Positions 31,401 through 42,990 of a DNA stretch of 64,000 nucleotides are shown here, one piece after another. Source of the stretch: Elmis aenea. Taxonomy: Eukaryota; Arthropoda; Insecta; Coleoptera; Elmidae. The translations under genes were made by a program, and so were the position numbers. Position 1 is the first letter of the stretch. Each line of letters starts with the position of its first letter. Location: positions 59,420,108 to 59,484,107 of the forward strand of contig OX393577.1 of the NCBI GenBank assembly GCA_947652605.1, written 5' to 3'. The notes beneath the pieces were generated by a model, which ran no database searches, was not told where the DNA came from, and saw only the letters and a program-made list of their open reading frames with translations.

Positions 31401-34035
31401 ACATCTATTTTATTTAATTTTCAGTAGTAAGTGCATTGAAAATTATCGATAATTTTTGGTAAATATGCCCGAGTGCAAGTTGAGCTGAATAAATTTTTTT
31501 TTTCCGATTCAACTTACATGAGTGAAGATTTGTCAAAAATTATAGATTATTTGCAATGCACGAGTTATATTTTGTCAGAAAATTTCCTTCACCTAACCTA
31601 CCTGTCAAATTAATGTATGTTATGTCAAATTTTACAAGTACTGTCAGAGTGGTGCGTCATTGGTGTGGTTTAATCTATTTTACAGTATAAAGCTACTGGT
31701 CGCCTAAATTCGTCAAAAAATTATCAAGACCAAAATATTTAATTCACTCTCCAAATTTATATTTTCGACCTATCACAAACTCAGATTTCTTAGAAACCAC
31801 CAATAAACGCAGGAAAATCTGTTAATTGCGAAAAGTGTATGATTATTTTTTTGGTCGTGTTTAGGAAATCTGAGTTTGTTATTGGTCGAAAACGCAAATT
31901 TGACAGCAGGATCAACATCTGACAGGGGAATGTAAAATTATTACCGTGTAATAATGTTCCTATTGGTAGTCTCTAGAAGATTTAAGATTAGTGATTGGTT
32001 GAAAACGCAAATTTGACAGGTAAAGAAAATTTTCTAAAAAATAGTCTTCACGACACTAAATATATCAATTCCAATATTTATGTAACTTTTAGAAGCGCTC
32101 TTGATGAGCAACTATAGAATTGCTAAATTTTCTTGTATCTTGTTTGCCATGACTTTCCCACTGATTGGTTATATCTATGAGCCCTAAATGGACGTTCAGG
32201 GCGAGGACATTAAAAAAATACAGAGCCGGCAAATTTAATTACATTTATGATTCCCAAGATTGAACCCACCTTAAAAGATTATTGATTCGCCACAGCTTAA
32301 GAAATTAGCTTGAATTTTATGTTGAGATCACATCGACGTTTCATGCGCCTATATTGAAGACATCTTCAGGGTACGATTGTTAAAATATAACGAGAAAATT
32401 AGAATACTTTAGACTCCAGACCAAAAATCCTTTACTTGTTGAACAACCATACCCAGAAGGTGCCCAAGATGAAGAGAACAAAACGCTGATGATCAAGAAA
32501 TGTTTCTTGCGGTTTCAACATGCAAATTAAACCAACCCATCAAGACATCAGCCGTGTACATCCATAACACAGAGAGGAAAAATTAATCAGCTCGTGGAGC
32601 AGAACAGTTTTAAATTCCAATATAAACCTATTAAAAATGCTTCAGAACTTGCATAAGCGCTAATATGTAGAATAAATTTCATTCAAACAGGTAATAAGCT
32701 TCTTTAATTACTGTATATTTACTTGCGTCAAAACGCGATTAACACAGCTTGATTAAACGTACATTTATGGGACTCCGAACGAAATCACACCAAATCATTA
32801 TCAACTACGCTTTTATGTGTTTCTTGCTCAATATGTTGTTTCCATCTGTTTCAGACACATTTCAAAGGTCTGAACTAAAGAAAAACTTATTTCGCCTTTC
32901 AGCACAAACACTCAACGATTAAAGAAATGATTGCTCGATCAAAAATAAATTAGGCCTCGTTGCTTTAATGAAAGAAGCAATTAAGGTGTCCTACAGTAAT
33001 TAAAATACAGATCAGTATTCAATTTCGCGTGTCTTAAAAAAATACGTCGTACGCCATCCTGCAATATTTTAATGAAGAGAAACAGCCAAGCAAAAACATT
33101 TAATAATTCTTTAATATCTAAAGCAATTTAATGTTTTCGGTCCAATTAGGATTTTTTGTTTTGAACCATACCGCGAGCAAACAGGTCACGGGCGGAAGAC
33201 AAAGAAATGTTTCCTTTGCTTAAGCAGATGAACACAAAATAAATTTGATCGTTACTGAGATAAGTACCCAGGCCGCGCAACAATAAATTGTAGCAACGCT
33301 TCACCCTCAAATTAAAGTTTCTGCTGATATTGTTGAACGAGAATTAATCGCATCTTACACACTTATCTCCGTTTAAAATTGCAACTTTCTTCTCGTTAAG
33401 TATTTTTGTTAAAATATGAATCAGCGTAGATTAAAGACGGTGATTATTATCGTGACACAAAATATTGTTTTAAGGTTTAAGTAACCCAAAGTAATTACCG
33501 ACTGTTTACGGAACTCTGGAACATTCCTGAGCTCTTGTTGTACGGCTTTACACTTTCTACGTTAACTCGATCACTTATCCGCTTATCCGCATACCAAACT
33601 ACACATCCTTCGAGATGGATTTATTAAATACCAATGCGTGATTCACTTAAAGAAAGTCTTTCACATCAGAAAGTCCCATTTTCCTTTGTAAAATTTATGA
33701 GTCACAATGACTGGGTTAAAAAATGATGTAAGATTTTTGTCCCAGAGAGCTAATGAACTACATATGAATACTTGCAGGTTGTATTTAGCGGTACTTCGCG
33801 TCCAAATCGGCGGTATGTCGATGTAGACAACTCACATTTGCATAGTCCAACACTCGCTTTTACCGTTAACCACTGCCGTCCTTTTAATACATGCTGTTTG
33901 TAGGAATTTTGTAGCATTAATATATGGGTCAACGAGTAAATGTTGGCTAAAAATTATGGTCAACTGAATAACAACGAAATTAAGGCGTGTCACTTACAAA
34001 TATTAGTGAGCACTATGAAAAAAATTTACGTGTTC
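31401..34035. other. Intergenic DNA; degenerate repeats at the left, otherwise unique
   Basis: Around 31710-32030 the phrase 'GTTGAAAACGCAAATTTGACAG'-like (20-bp core CGAAAACGCAAATTTGACAG) recurs twice in direct orientation, with an inverted relative at 31760. Near 32330-32360 a GACGTTTCATG...GAAGACATCTTCAGGG arrangement resembles retroelement 3' ends. From 32420 to 34035 I recognise no repeat or gene. Confidence 0.4.
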
Positions 34036-34800
34036 ATCAAACAAACCTTCAATTTGTTAGTTTTATTTTTTTGTGACACGCAATTTGAGTAGAGAATTAT
34101 TTTAACTGGGCCACTTTTGTTATATTCTGTAAACTAAGGTGATGTAATTTGGAGTCTGTTTCTTTATGAAATGTGAAGAATCGAACAATGCCATTTGTTT
34201 GGTGGTATATCTTCAAATGTTTTTTAGGCGATAGCAACTTTTTATTTCTCCCAAAAAAGCAGAAATACGTGTGAGAAAATATAAAATCAAATTTTCTAAT
34301 ATTTTTTTTCCTCAAACAAACCCCAACCTCAGTATTTTTTTTAAAGCAAAATTTAAGGTAAAGAATTATTTAACTGCGCCACTTTTGTTTTATAATACGT
34401 ATACCAAGGTGGTGTATCTTCTACATAAAATTTGCATTCTTTATGGAATGTGAGATATCGAATAATGGCATTTGTTTGTCAGTATATCTTCAAATGTTTT
34501 ATAGGCGATGGCCAACTTTTTATTTCCCCCAAAAAACTAGAAATACATTTAAGAAAATATCAAATTTTCCCTTTTTTTTCAAACAACCTTCAATCTCTTA
34601 GTTTTAATTTTTCAACCAAAATTCAAGGTAATTATTTAACTGGGCCACTTTTGTGATACAGTCCGTATACCAAGGTGGTGTATCTTCTGCATGAAATTTG
34701 CATTCTTTATGGAATGTGAGAACTCGAATAGGTAATGGTATTTGTTTGATGATATTTCTTCAAATCTTTCTGGGCTATAGAGGACTTTTTTATTTCTCAT
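34036..34800 (+). repeat. Satellite-like tandem array, about 267-bp monomer
   Basis: Units start at the conserved phrase TTATTTAACTGGGCCACTTT: 34097, 34366 and 34632, giving periods of 269 and 266 bp. A partial unit precedes (34036-34096) and the last stops near 34800. Shared internal phrases are AAGGTGGTGTATCTTCT, CTTTATGGAATGTGAGA and ATATCTTCAAATGTTTT. Short frames inside have no meaning. Confidence 0.85.
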
Positions 34801-35062
34801 AATTTTTAATATTTTTCGTTACCTAATACCATGGAGTGAGATATAGTTGTATTAAAAATTATATGTTTTTGTTATTAGTGTGAATTTAGTGTCTATTAAA
34901 AATAATAATGTTGACTATTGCCCAAAAACGTTTGAAAATATGTCATAGATCGATTTCTCGATTTTCATGTTCGTAAAATTATCTCAAAAACAACAAAAGA
35001 TAAATTTAAGAAAGTATCAAAACTAATTTTTCTGTTTTTCTTTATATTCGGATCGTCTAGTG

Positions 35063-35110
35063 CAGTGTTTCCCAACGTGAAGCGCAGGCCCCACAGGGGG
35101 GCAATTCTAA
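35063..35110 (+). mobile_element. Isolated hAT-type left end
   Basis: CAGTGTTTCCCAACGTGAAG followed by GGGGGGCAATT is a typical hAT terminus. No matching right end was found downstream. Confidence 0.4.
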
Positions 35111-35492
35111 TGTTCTGATTGATTGCACTGTTAATTTTGTGTGGATTCTGTAAATTCTTCTGTAAAGTCTTACCTATACGTATTGCGTTTTGTAGTCGAA
35201 AGAAGTGGTATATATTTTTGAATATGGTAATTTTTGTAAATAAAAAATTAAGAAATTAATGTAAATTGATGAGTCGAACCATAAACTACTAAAACATTTA
35301 GATATTCTGCAGAAATGCTGAATTTATAAAAAAAATTTTACTTAGAACAAAAGTTTAAAACAAAACAAGTTAATGAAAATTACTTATAATTTTTATGAAG
35401 GTAAGCGATTTTTATCAAGTTTATTTATATTAATAAATGAGTCACTAAAATAATTAAGTAAACGATTTTCAAAGTACCTAACTTATCTTATA

Positions 35493-35918
35493 CAGGGTTC
35501 TCGTTTTTCGAGGGCCACTATGGGGATCTCGTAAACGGTAAGAGTTACGACTTCGGTTAAATTAGGGCAAAGTTGTATATTCAGGTGCTTAATAATTTTT
35601 CGCAAACAGAACTTATCTAGCTTTTTTAGTTTTTGAGATATAGGGGAAAAAGTAAAAAAAAGGATTTTTGTTTTTTGCCCGTAACTTTTTCATTTATGTC
35701 GAATTTCATTTCTGTAAAAACTTTTTCATGGCCTCTTTTTGCAAGGAATCAAAATCTCCAATTTTATTTTCCATGCGACGTTTCGCTTTTTTTAAACCAT
35801 CATCAGGTCAATTTTATCTTATGGACGCTATATCTAATTTTAACGCCAATTTGTGGAGCATTTTATTCTGAATTCGACAATGTATCCCAATAGTGGCCCT
35901 CGAAAAACGAGAACCATG
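35493..35918. mobile_element. TA-flanked TIR element J
   Basis: It begins CAGGGTTCTCGTTTTTCGAG and ends with the inverse (GAACCATG), TA on both sides. It shares the GGGGATCTCGTAAACGGTAA box with element C. Inside, on the minus strand, is CTGATGATGG followed by GCGAAACGTCG. Confidence 0.8.
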
Positions 35919-36974
35919 TATATTGTATTTTATTTAAATTTTAGTTCAGTGCTTTTTAAAAGTGAAATTTTTACTGGCGAAGATACCTACTCCAAGCGAT
36001 TAAACTGTTTATTGATTAAAATTTTTGGAAATCGCAATGAATAAACGATTTTTTTATTACACTCGTAAACATTTATAACTTGAATTAACTGGATATTTAT
36101 TGTAAACTATTTATAATTTTTACACATCTAATAGAACGAACTCTCAACAATAATTGTTAGTCAGCATTGTAAGTGTTTTTGTAGTTGTGTTTTACATAAT
36201 AATTTTGTCCTAACGGAAGTTTAATTATATACATGTTTTAAAGATCACAGATATGTTTTGTTAAAAAAATATTTATTACCCATTAACTGTTAATTTACAT
36301 GTTAACGACTCGAAATTATAAATTGTAATTTATCGCCTTTATTAATAAATTGTGTGATTATTTAAGCGGATTATTTATAAATATAAATAGGCATAATTAA
36401 AATCAATTATCCTTTTTGAAAGAATTTCATGTCAAAATGCAATACCAGCTTCAAGGCTCTCGTCTGTAAATCATTTACAGTGTTGTTATTTGGCAACTTA
36501 ATTTTAACTTACAGATTTATTTAATGACTAGTACTGCAAGTTACTGGGATTTGCATTTCCACAAGGTATCCTTCGAAAACAAGATACGTAATTTTTATTC
36601 AAACGAATTCTTATTTCTTTAAGGTTATTCCTTGTAAAATAATATGTTACATAAAAAAAATTATACTAATACTTTATGTCTAATTTAAAAACAACACTTC
36701 AGTATATTTAGTTTTGCTCTTAAAAGCAAAAATTCAAAGAAGGTTCGTCAAATCGCTGTATTTATGGCTGTCAATCCATTAGCACCTATTCTAAAAGAAC
36801 ATTAAACTGTTGTTCTTGTGTATTTAATGTTGTTTATGGGTAAACGTTTAATTTGTAATAAATATTTATTACATAAATGCAAGCTATTAAATTCATGCAT
36901 ATTTGTTATTTTCGCAGAGTTATAATACCTTGTGCAAGCTTGTATAAAACTGAGTCAAGTTTTTTGTAATATAC
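35919..36974. other. AT-rich intergenic DNA, no gene seen
   Basis: No repeat ends or coding frame recognisable. Confidence 0.45.
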
Positions 36975-37189
36975 AGAGTGTCCCAGATTGCATTTCCAGC
37001 ATGGGTATCTCGCTTATTATAAAAGATACAGGTTTGTTTAAATTATATGAATTATTTCCAAGTATGAGAAGACCTACAATAAATTTTTAAAAGTACAAAA
37101 ATTCTCGTGCTTTAGATGTTACAGCAAAAAAATATGAAAATGCTTAATTTGTTTTTTCTCCCATAATTTTTTTAATTTATTTAGGTTGT

Positions 37190-37345
37190 GGCTATTTGCA
37201 CCTACAGTAAGTACGAATAATTGGCTATTTGCACCTACAGTAGGTACGAATAATTGGCTATTTGCACCTACAGTAGGTACGAATAATTAGCTATTTGCAC
37301 CTACAGTAAGTACGAATAATTGGCTATTTGCACCTACCGTAAAGG
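37190..37345 (+). repeat. 33-bp minisatellite, left arm of K, about 4.7 copies
   Basis: Units begin GGCTATTTGCACCTACAG at 37190, 37223, 37256, 37289 and 37322 (last partial). Each contains the near-palindrome ACCTACAGTAGGT. There are no spacers between units. Confidence 0.92.
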
Positions 37346-37528
37346 AATATACCGGGGGTAAATGAGTTCTAGTACTTTTTTATTTAGTTTTTATTTACAT
37401 AAATAAACTTTTATACATATGATATGTGTAAATAACCGGAATATTTGAACAAATATACACTAATATCTCACTTCAGGTTTCGTTGGAAATTAACCAACTT
37501 TGTTATTTCAAATGGATCACCCTATGTA

Positions 37529-38030
37529 CAGAGTGTTTCTTAAATACTGAGAAAAAATTGGGGAGGCAATTTCTTATCGGAAATGAAGGAGGGGCTTTTA
37601 TATAACTCTTTTTCGCTTAGACGTCTCCTTTCATAGTTACACCTCTTAAGGGGGAGCGGTAAAATTAGGTTTTTATTTTATTTCTCAAATTTGGATAAAT
37701 GTAGGAAAATGATATTTAGTATATGTCTTATACTTATTAAAAGGTTTCCCATAATAATATTAATTATGTCCCACCTTTACAAGGGGCTGAAAGGTGCGAC
37801 CACTGTTAGTTTTTGAATCGGAACTTTTTAAAGAGTTTAACCATTTTATAATTTTGAAAAAATCTTTAAAGACTTTGTTTATTTGGAAACTTTTTTTATT
37901 CTTTAAATTTTCTTACAAAACCTACAGTTTTTGAGTAAAAAATAAAATAAGTGAACATAAACTATTAAATATTTTAAAATAAAACGATTCATTTTGGTGG
38001 TTACCATGGTTTGTTTATGTTCATATTGAG
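37529..38030. mobile_element. One-armed family F element, copy 2 (inside K)
   Basis: It begins CAGAGTGTTTCTTAAATACT after TA and follows copy 1 (23576-24057) block by block to GGTTTGTTTATGTTCATATT. Confidence 0.7.
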
Positions 38031-38775
38031 TAGAATTCACGCGTGTTTTCGTGTTATCATCAAATGATGTGGTATTATACGGTTGGGATATTTTTCTTTA
38101 TAAAGACACCTGGCTGCTAATGAATTACCGTTAACAAGACCCTAAACGAAATACATATCGCACATCTTAACATTTGTCTAATTCATTTTAAAGAACAAGA
38201 GTTTACAACATGAAAACACCCGTCAACTCAAATCAATAATTTTTTATAATAGTTTAAGTCTTTGAGGCAGCCTTTTAATACAAATATACGTATGTTATTG
38301 GCCAGAAAATACTCTATTTAAATAATCGCATATACCACTACCATTGCATTAAAAAAATTGACTTTAAGTCAAAAAACCGATTCTGCAACCTTCAAAGCCG
38401 ATTAAAGTAACCTAAATGTTAATTAAATTGTACAAAAAATGTTTCGGACGCTTGTCGACGTAATATAATTCAATTTATGCAGACCACGGCAAATAAATAT
38501 TTGTCCAAAAATTATTTGGGGTTATTAAATTTAATCAAGTAGTGCAGTTTATTCCAAATTGTCTCCTCTATCCAAAAATGTAAATATATAGGGTATGACA
38601 TTTGAAATAACAAAGTCAGGATCATTTCCGGCGAAACCGGAAGTGAAATAGTAGTGTACATTTGTTTAAATATTCCGGTTATTTACACATATCATATGTA
38701 TAAAAGTTTATTAATGTAAAATGAAAACTAAATAAAAAAGTATCAGAACTCATTTACACCTGGTATATTCCTTTA

Positions 38776-38892
38776 CGGTAGGTGCAAATAGGCAATTATT
38801 CGTACCTACTGTAGGTGCAAATAGCCTATTATTCGTACCTACTGTAGGTGCAAATAGCCAATTATTCGTATCTACTGTAGGTGCAAATAGCC
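38776..38892 (-). repeat. 33-bp minisatellite, right arm of K, about 3.5 copies
   Basis: This is the inverse complement of the left array, ending CTGTAGGTGCAAATAGCC at 38892, with one unit fewer. Small substitutions differ between arms. Confidence 0.9.
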
Positions 38893-39229
38893 ACAACCAT
38901 TTATTTATTAAATCAATTTTATTATTTCTAACGGTACTTTTTAATGGAGAATGTAATTGTAATTTTGGATTTTTTTTATCACCTAGTTGAATGTGCTTGT
39001 TTTTCCTCTTTTAAATGAGATATTACTTGCTATATCTATTTTTATCAATAAGTCACAAAATGAAGAAAAATCGTATTTTACCCATCACTGAAGTAGGAAG
39101 AACTTTGTTCTTTTAAAAATTGATTGTGGCTCCTCTCATACTAAAGAATAATTCATCTAATTTAAACAAATCTGTATCTCTTGTAATAATCAAGATCCCC
39201 ATGCTGGAAATGTAATCTTGGACATCCTG

Positions 39230-40539
39230 TATAACTGTTGGTAACTAAGCAAAATATTGTTGTTATCGTGGAAACAATGTTTGACGGCTCCGTCAACGTT
39301 CACTGGAGTTTTTGTACCCAGACATTACCGATATGTGTAAAATTGTGAACAAAACATTGTGAGCAAATAAAAAAATATTTAAAACTAAGTTAGGAACGAA
39401 ATATCCGTAATACCTGTTATAAATTAAATTAGAGTTGCACATATTTTGTCATGGTGCATTTATTTTTGAATCTAAAAATGTAGCACACTTAAAAACTTAA
39501 CAACATTTTTAACAACCTACACTACAAGACTAATAATTTAAACACAAAGTATAACGAATATATTTGACTTCAAAATCGGATTAATAAATTACCGAACGAC
39601 GTGGGATTGGTCTAGGGAGATGTCAAGATACTAACAATATGAAATAAATCTTGAGCTTCAAAACTGCATTAAAACCTAGTTTCACAGGTTACTAATTTTT
39701 GTAGGTGACTATAACTTTATTTAGCAGAATGACCTACATGAACATTTAAAAGTATTTTAATGTAAAAAAAAACAACAACCAAACTTGTTTATAAAACTGG
39801 CATTTGCAAATGTAGATGAACCCACGCCACGCTGAGTTTTTAAAAATTAAATTAGAGTATCACCTGCGGAGCTAAAATTTCATACTAAACTAAAGCGCAT
39901 TCGTTTGTTTTATGCTATATAAATATAAAAAGGCAATTTCACGTACGCAAATAAATATTTGTTTTCCTAGTTGAAGTATAAAAACAAATTTACATTGAGC
40001 TAGCAGGATTCTTTTCAATGTTTTTGTTAGTGCATTTCAATTATTTTGCTAAAGTTAATAAAATTTTAAATTCGATATAACAGTTTTGTTTGGTTTTATC
40101 TAGCCGAGCTGCACACAATAATGCTTTTGTAAATATTAAGGAATTTGAAATAAACCATGTATATTTCTGTTATTTCTTAAATAAGAAGCATCTTATTAAT
40201 TGTTTAAAATTATTTCAAAATACATTCCAAACAAAACCAACTTAGCCCTCATCTTGTTTATTGTAAAACAAAAACAAGCGAAGGTTACTATTTTTGTCAT
40301 ACAAACAGAACGTTTCCAAACAATTAAACAACTTTACAAATGCCACTTTAAACATCACACAGAAAACAATTGCACAAAATTCAATTCACTATTATATTCT
40401 AGAACATTACGAAATATTTTGAACATTAGCGTGCATTGCATTTAACTTTCGTTCACTAATTTAAAACAATACAACGTTTAACAACTTTACAACAATAAAG
40501 GTCCCTTAGCAAGTACGAAGGGGGGTAAAATAGTTACCA
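39230..40539. other. AT-rich intergenic DNA, no gene seen
   Basis: An 81-codon frame at 40200-40445 lacks any recognisable feature. Confidence 0.45.
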
Positions 40540-41135
40540 TCATTAATATTATACAATAATGTAAAAACAAAAGAATGTAGTTAAAAAACTAAAAATTACA
40601 ACAACAAAAATTTTGGAAGATATAATTAAGTAGCACAAAAAATTATGTAAGAATCTGTTTAAAAAAACAAGCGAAGAAAAAAAACTACAAACGAAAATAA
40701 AAATTGCACAAATAACTATCCAAGAGCTAGTAAAAAATATATTAAAAGAAAACATAACGCACTAGAAGTTGACAAATAAAGAACTAATAACATTTAAAAC
40801 ATTATGTAAGATCAATAAAAAAACAAGTAAAAAAAATAAAAAAAGAAGGAATAAACAGATGGCTGAACAAAAACAAAAACGAACCAAGGAGTAAACAAAC
40901 GAAGTCTGAATAAAGGATAGAACAATATTTTCAAAAAATGACACAAAAAATGATCGAAGATGATGTGAAAGAACAATATTAAGCACGTAAAAACTAAAGA
41001 ACAAACAACATTTAATAAATAATCTAACACAAAAAGTATGTAAAAATCATTGAAAAACAAGTAAACAAGGGAAAAAACGAAGGTATATAAGAATGGACGA
41101 ACAAACAAAAAAACGAACACAGAAATAAAAAATTC
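40540..41135. repeat. A-rich, strand-asymmetric tract with degenerate internal repeats
   Basis: For about 600 bp the + strand is dominated by A with few T, unlike its surroundings. Phrases such as AACATTTAAAACATTATGTA, AACATTTAATAAATAATCTA and ATTATGTAAGAATCTG recur with drift. Phe/Leu-rich minus-strand frames here are a by-product of the composition. Confidence 0.5.
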
Positions 41136-41339
41136 ACGTTTGTCAGAAATATTTATTTAAAATTTTTAATTATAATATAAAACAAAGAGCAGAGCAAGTC
41201 AGTTGTTTAATCTAACTACGTTTTGTTTTTAATGATATAATTGTTAAAACTTTTTGTTACTACTAATTTGAATTCTCTTAAACCGCTTTGGATCTTTAAT
41301 TACGGGCTGTAATATTAAACGTCTTTTTAAAAAGCAAGC

Positions 41340-41650
41340 CCGTACGACAGACAACAATATCCAAAATACTGGGCCATATAGACAGAGAGGGTAACGAACT
41401 CGCTAGCCAGGCAGTCTAACGAGACGATGGACCTGCTTTTTTAAGTGGTAACTCCGCCTGCACAAGCTGATAAATCGATGCAAGAATCACAAATTCTTCA
41501 ACACCCGATACTTGAAATCATTAAAACAAACTAGACAGACTTTTAAAGGAACTAGCGACTAGCTGATCTGCTGGGAACGACTAATAGCATTAGTTAGTAT
41601 CCTGACAGGGCTATATCCTTGCAACGGCTATATTATTGCAATTGAATTCG
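41340..41650 (+). pseudogene. RNase H-region remnant of an I/R1-type LINE
   Basis: From 41366 the frame reads ILGHIDREGNELASQAV, then a stop, then RDDGPAF. The pattern 'PGHxGIxGNExADxxA' marks the C-terminal part of RNase H in LINE ORF2. About 170 bp downstream, LIALVSILTGLYPCN resembles the 'L..L.GILTGHC.LN' motif that follows RNase H in such elements. Stops and frame changes between them show that it is dead. The mariner element begins about 110 bp downstream, so the LINE's 3' end is not seen. Confidence 0.55.
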
Positions 41651-41761
41651 ACAGAATGTAACTAACAAAATGCAATACGGATTTTTTTTAAATCTCGTTA
41701 TTTTCATGCCATAAATGTCACATTCCTGACACCAAAGGTGTCTTAAAAACCAAATATTCTA

Positions 41762-42990
41762 TGAGGGTAGTTCAGATTTAACCCGGGATATTTTGTAACG
41801 CGGTGTTCAAAAAAAAATTATAAAACAACATACGCTATTTTACGACGTACTTTCCTTCTAACTCTATGCACTTTTGCCATCTCTTGGAAGCTTCATAATT
41901 CCTTCTTTATAAAAGGTTTTTGGTTGCGTTCTTAGCCAGTTTTGCACAAAGTTTTTCAAAGCATCCTTATCTTCAAATCTTCTGTCGCCTAGAGCTTCTT
42001 CAAGAGCAGATAAAAGTCGCAAGACGACAGGTCAGGACCGTATGGAGGGTAAGGCAGTGTTTCCCAAAGCAATTTTTCCAGTGTGTTCTGGATCAACTGA
42101 GCGCTATGGGGACGGGCGTTATCGTGAAGAAGAATCACGCTTCTGATCGATCGGTTTCGCCTTTTTGATCAAAAAGTGGATTTAACTCGTTCGGATAACA
42201 ATTGAGAGTAATAATTTGCATTAGTTGTTCGACGTTTGGTCAAATAATCCGTACATACCACACCTGCTGTATGCCAAAAGACGATAGCCATAATCTTCCC
42301 GGCTTAAGCAATGACTTTACTTTTTTGGGTTTTGGGGAACTTGTGTGCCCCCACTCCATGCTTTACCGCTTAGACTCTGAAACAAAATGATGAACCCAGG
42401 TTTTGTCCCATGCAAGCTAGTTGTTCAGAAATGCTTCTCCTCTTTGTTCAAACCGGTTAAGAAGCTCTGTTGACAATTGAACTCGTCTTTGTTTTTGTTC
42501 CAAGAAAAGCAGTCTTGGGACCCATCTAGCAGAAAGTTTTTTGTACTTGAGTTCTTTATTAGTAGTTTACGTACACATATTCGTCGATCATTACCAATAA
42601 GCTCATCAGTTCGCTGAATATTCTTATCGATAACGTAAGATCGTGCTCATCTCACATGAATCAGATTTTCGATGTGTACTCGACACCAGTTATACACTTA
42701 ACTCTTTGTAAGGGTGTTTTCTCCATATTGTTGAATAAGTCTTCCAAGAATTTCAGCGCGTTTGACGTTTTTGTTACAAGGAAAATTGATAACATTACGT
42801 TGCGCAACAGAGTTATGAACGGGTTGCTCTGTCATAGTTGACAAGACTAAACAAAAAACAATTGAAACAAGAATGACAAACGTATGGCTTCTAGATAGTC
42901 TACAACATTACTGGAAAAAGTCGATTATCAATTGATCAATTTTCCTGGCCTTAGGATCGAAATTCCGGTTTAAATTTGAACCATTCTCGT
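41762..42990 (-). mobile_element. Full-length but inactivated mariner transposon
   Basis: The left tip GAGGGTAGTTCAGATTTAAC (from about 41764) pairs with the inverse of GTTTAAATTTGAACCATTCTC (shortened here; 42968-42988), giving about 28-bp TIRs with a few mismatches. TA precedes the left tip (41760-41761); the right TA is not clear. The length of about 1.23 kb is close to the 1.3 kb usual for mariner. The coding strand is minus. Confidence 0.8.
41835..42835 (-). pseudogene. mariner transposase pseudogene
   Basis: The ATG at 42835-42833 starts MTEQPVHNSVAQRNVINF-like text. The mid-region gives stops and frame shifts. The DDD signature is preserved in pieces: ILLHDNARPHSAQ (second Asp) and YPPYGPDLSSCDFYL (third Asp), as in mariner DD34D enzymes where 'HDNAxPH' and 'SPDLxPxDFHLF' are typical. 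The C-terminus RWQKCIELEGKYV ends at the TAG at 41837-41835. At least three in-frame stops and one or more frameshifts make it non-functional. The span of about 334 codons fits the usual 340-350. Confidence 0.85.

Larger units (their letters stand above)
36975..39229. mobile_element. Palindromic element K with minisatellite-bearing arms
   Basis: It begins CAGAGTGTCCCAGATTGCAT and ends with the inverse (CTTGGACATCCTG), TA on both sides. The arms are about 550 (left) and 640 bp (right). Each holds a 33-bp repeat array and an inner block (ATTTACATAAATAAACTTTT / its inverse). The centre contains a one-armed family F copy (37529-38030) and about 550 bp of other sequence. No coding capacity. Confidence 0.85.

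Noticed and set aside
37190..37345. Regular 33-bp repeats resembling a CRISPR array
   Set aside because: The units are contiguous with no spacers, mirrored in the other arm of a eukaryotic transposon, and there are no cas genes. It is a minisatellite.
40549..41120. Three overlapping Phe/Leu-rich minus-strand frames that look like membrane proteins
   Set aside because: They arise from the A-rich low-complexity plus strand; no start context, no conserved motif.
42057..42075. CAGTGTTTCCCAAAGC as a hAT tip
   Set aside because: It lies inside the mariner transposase reading and is explained by its codons.
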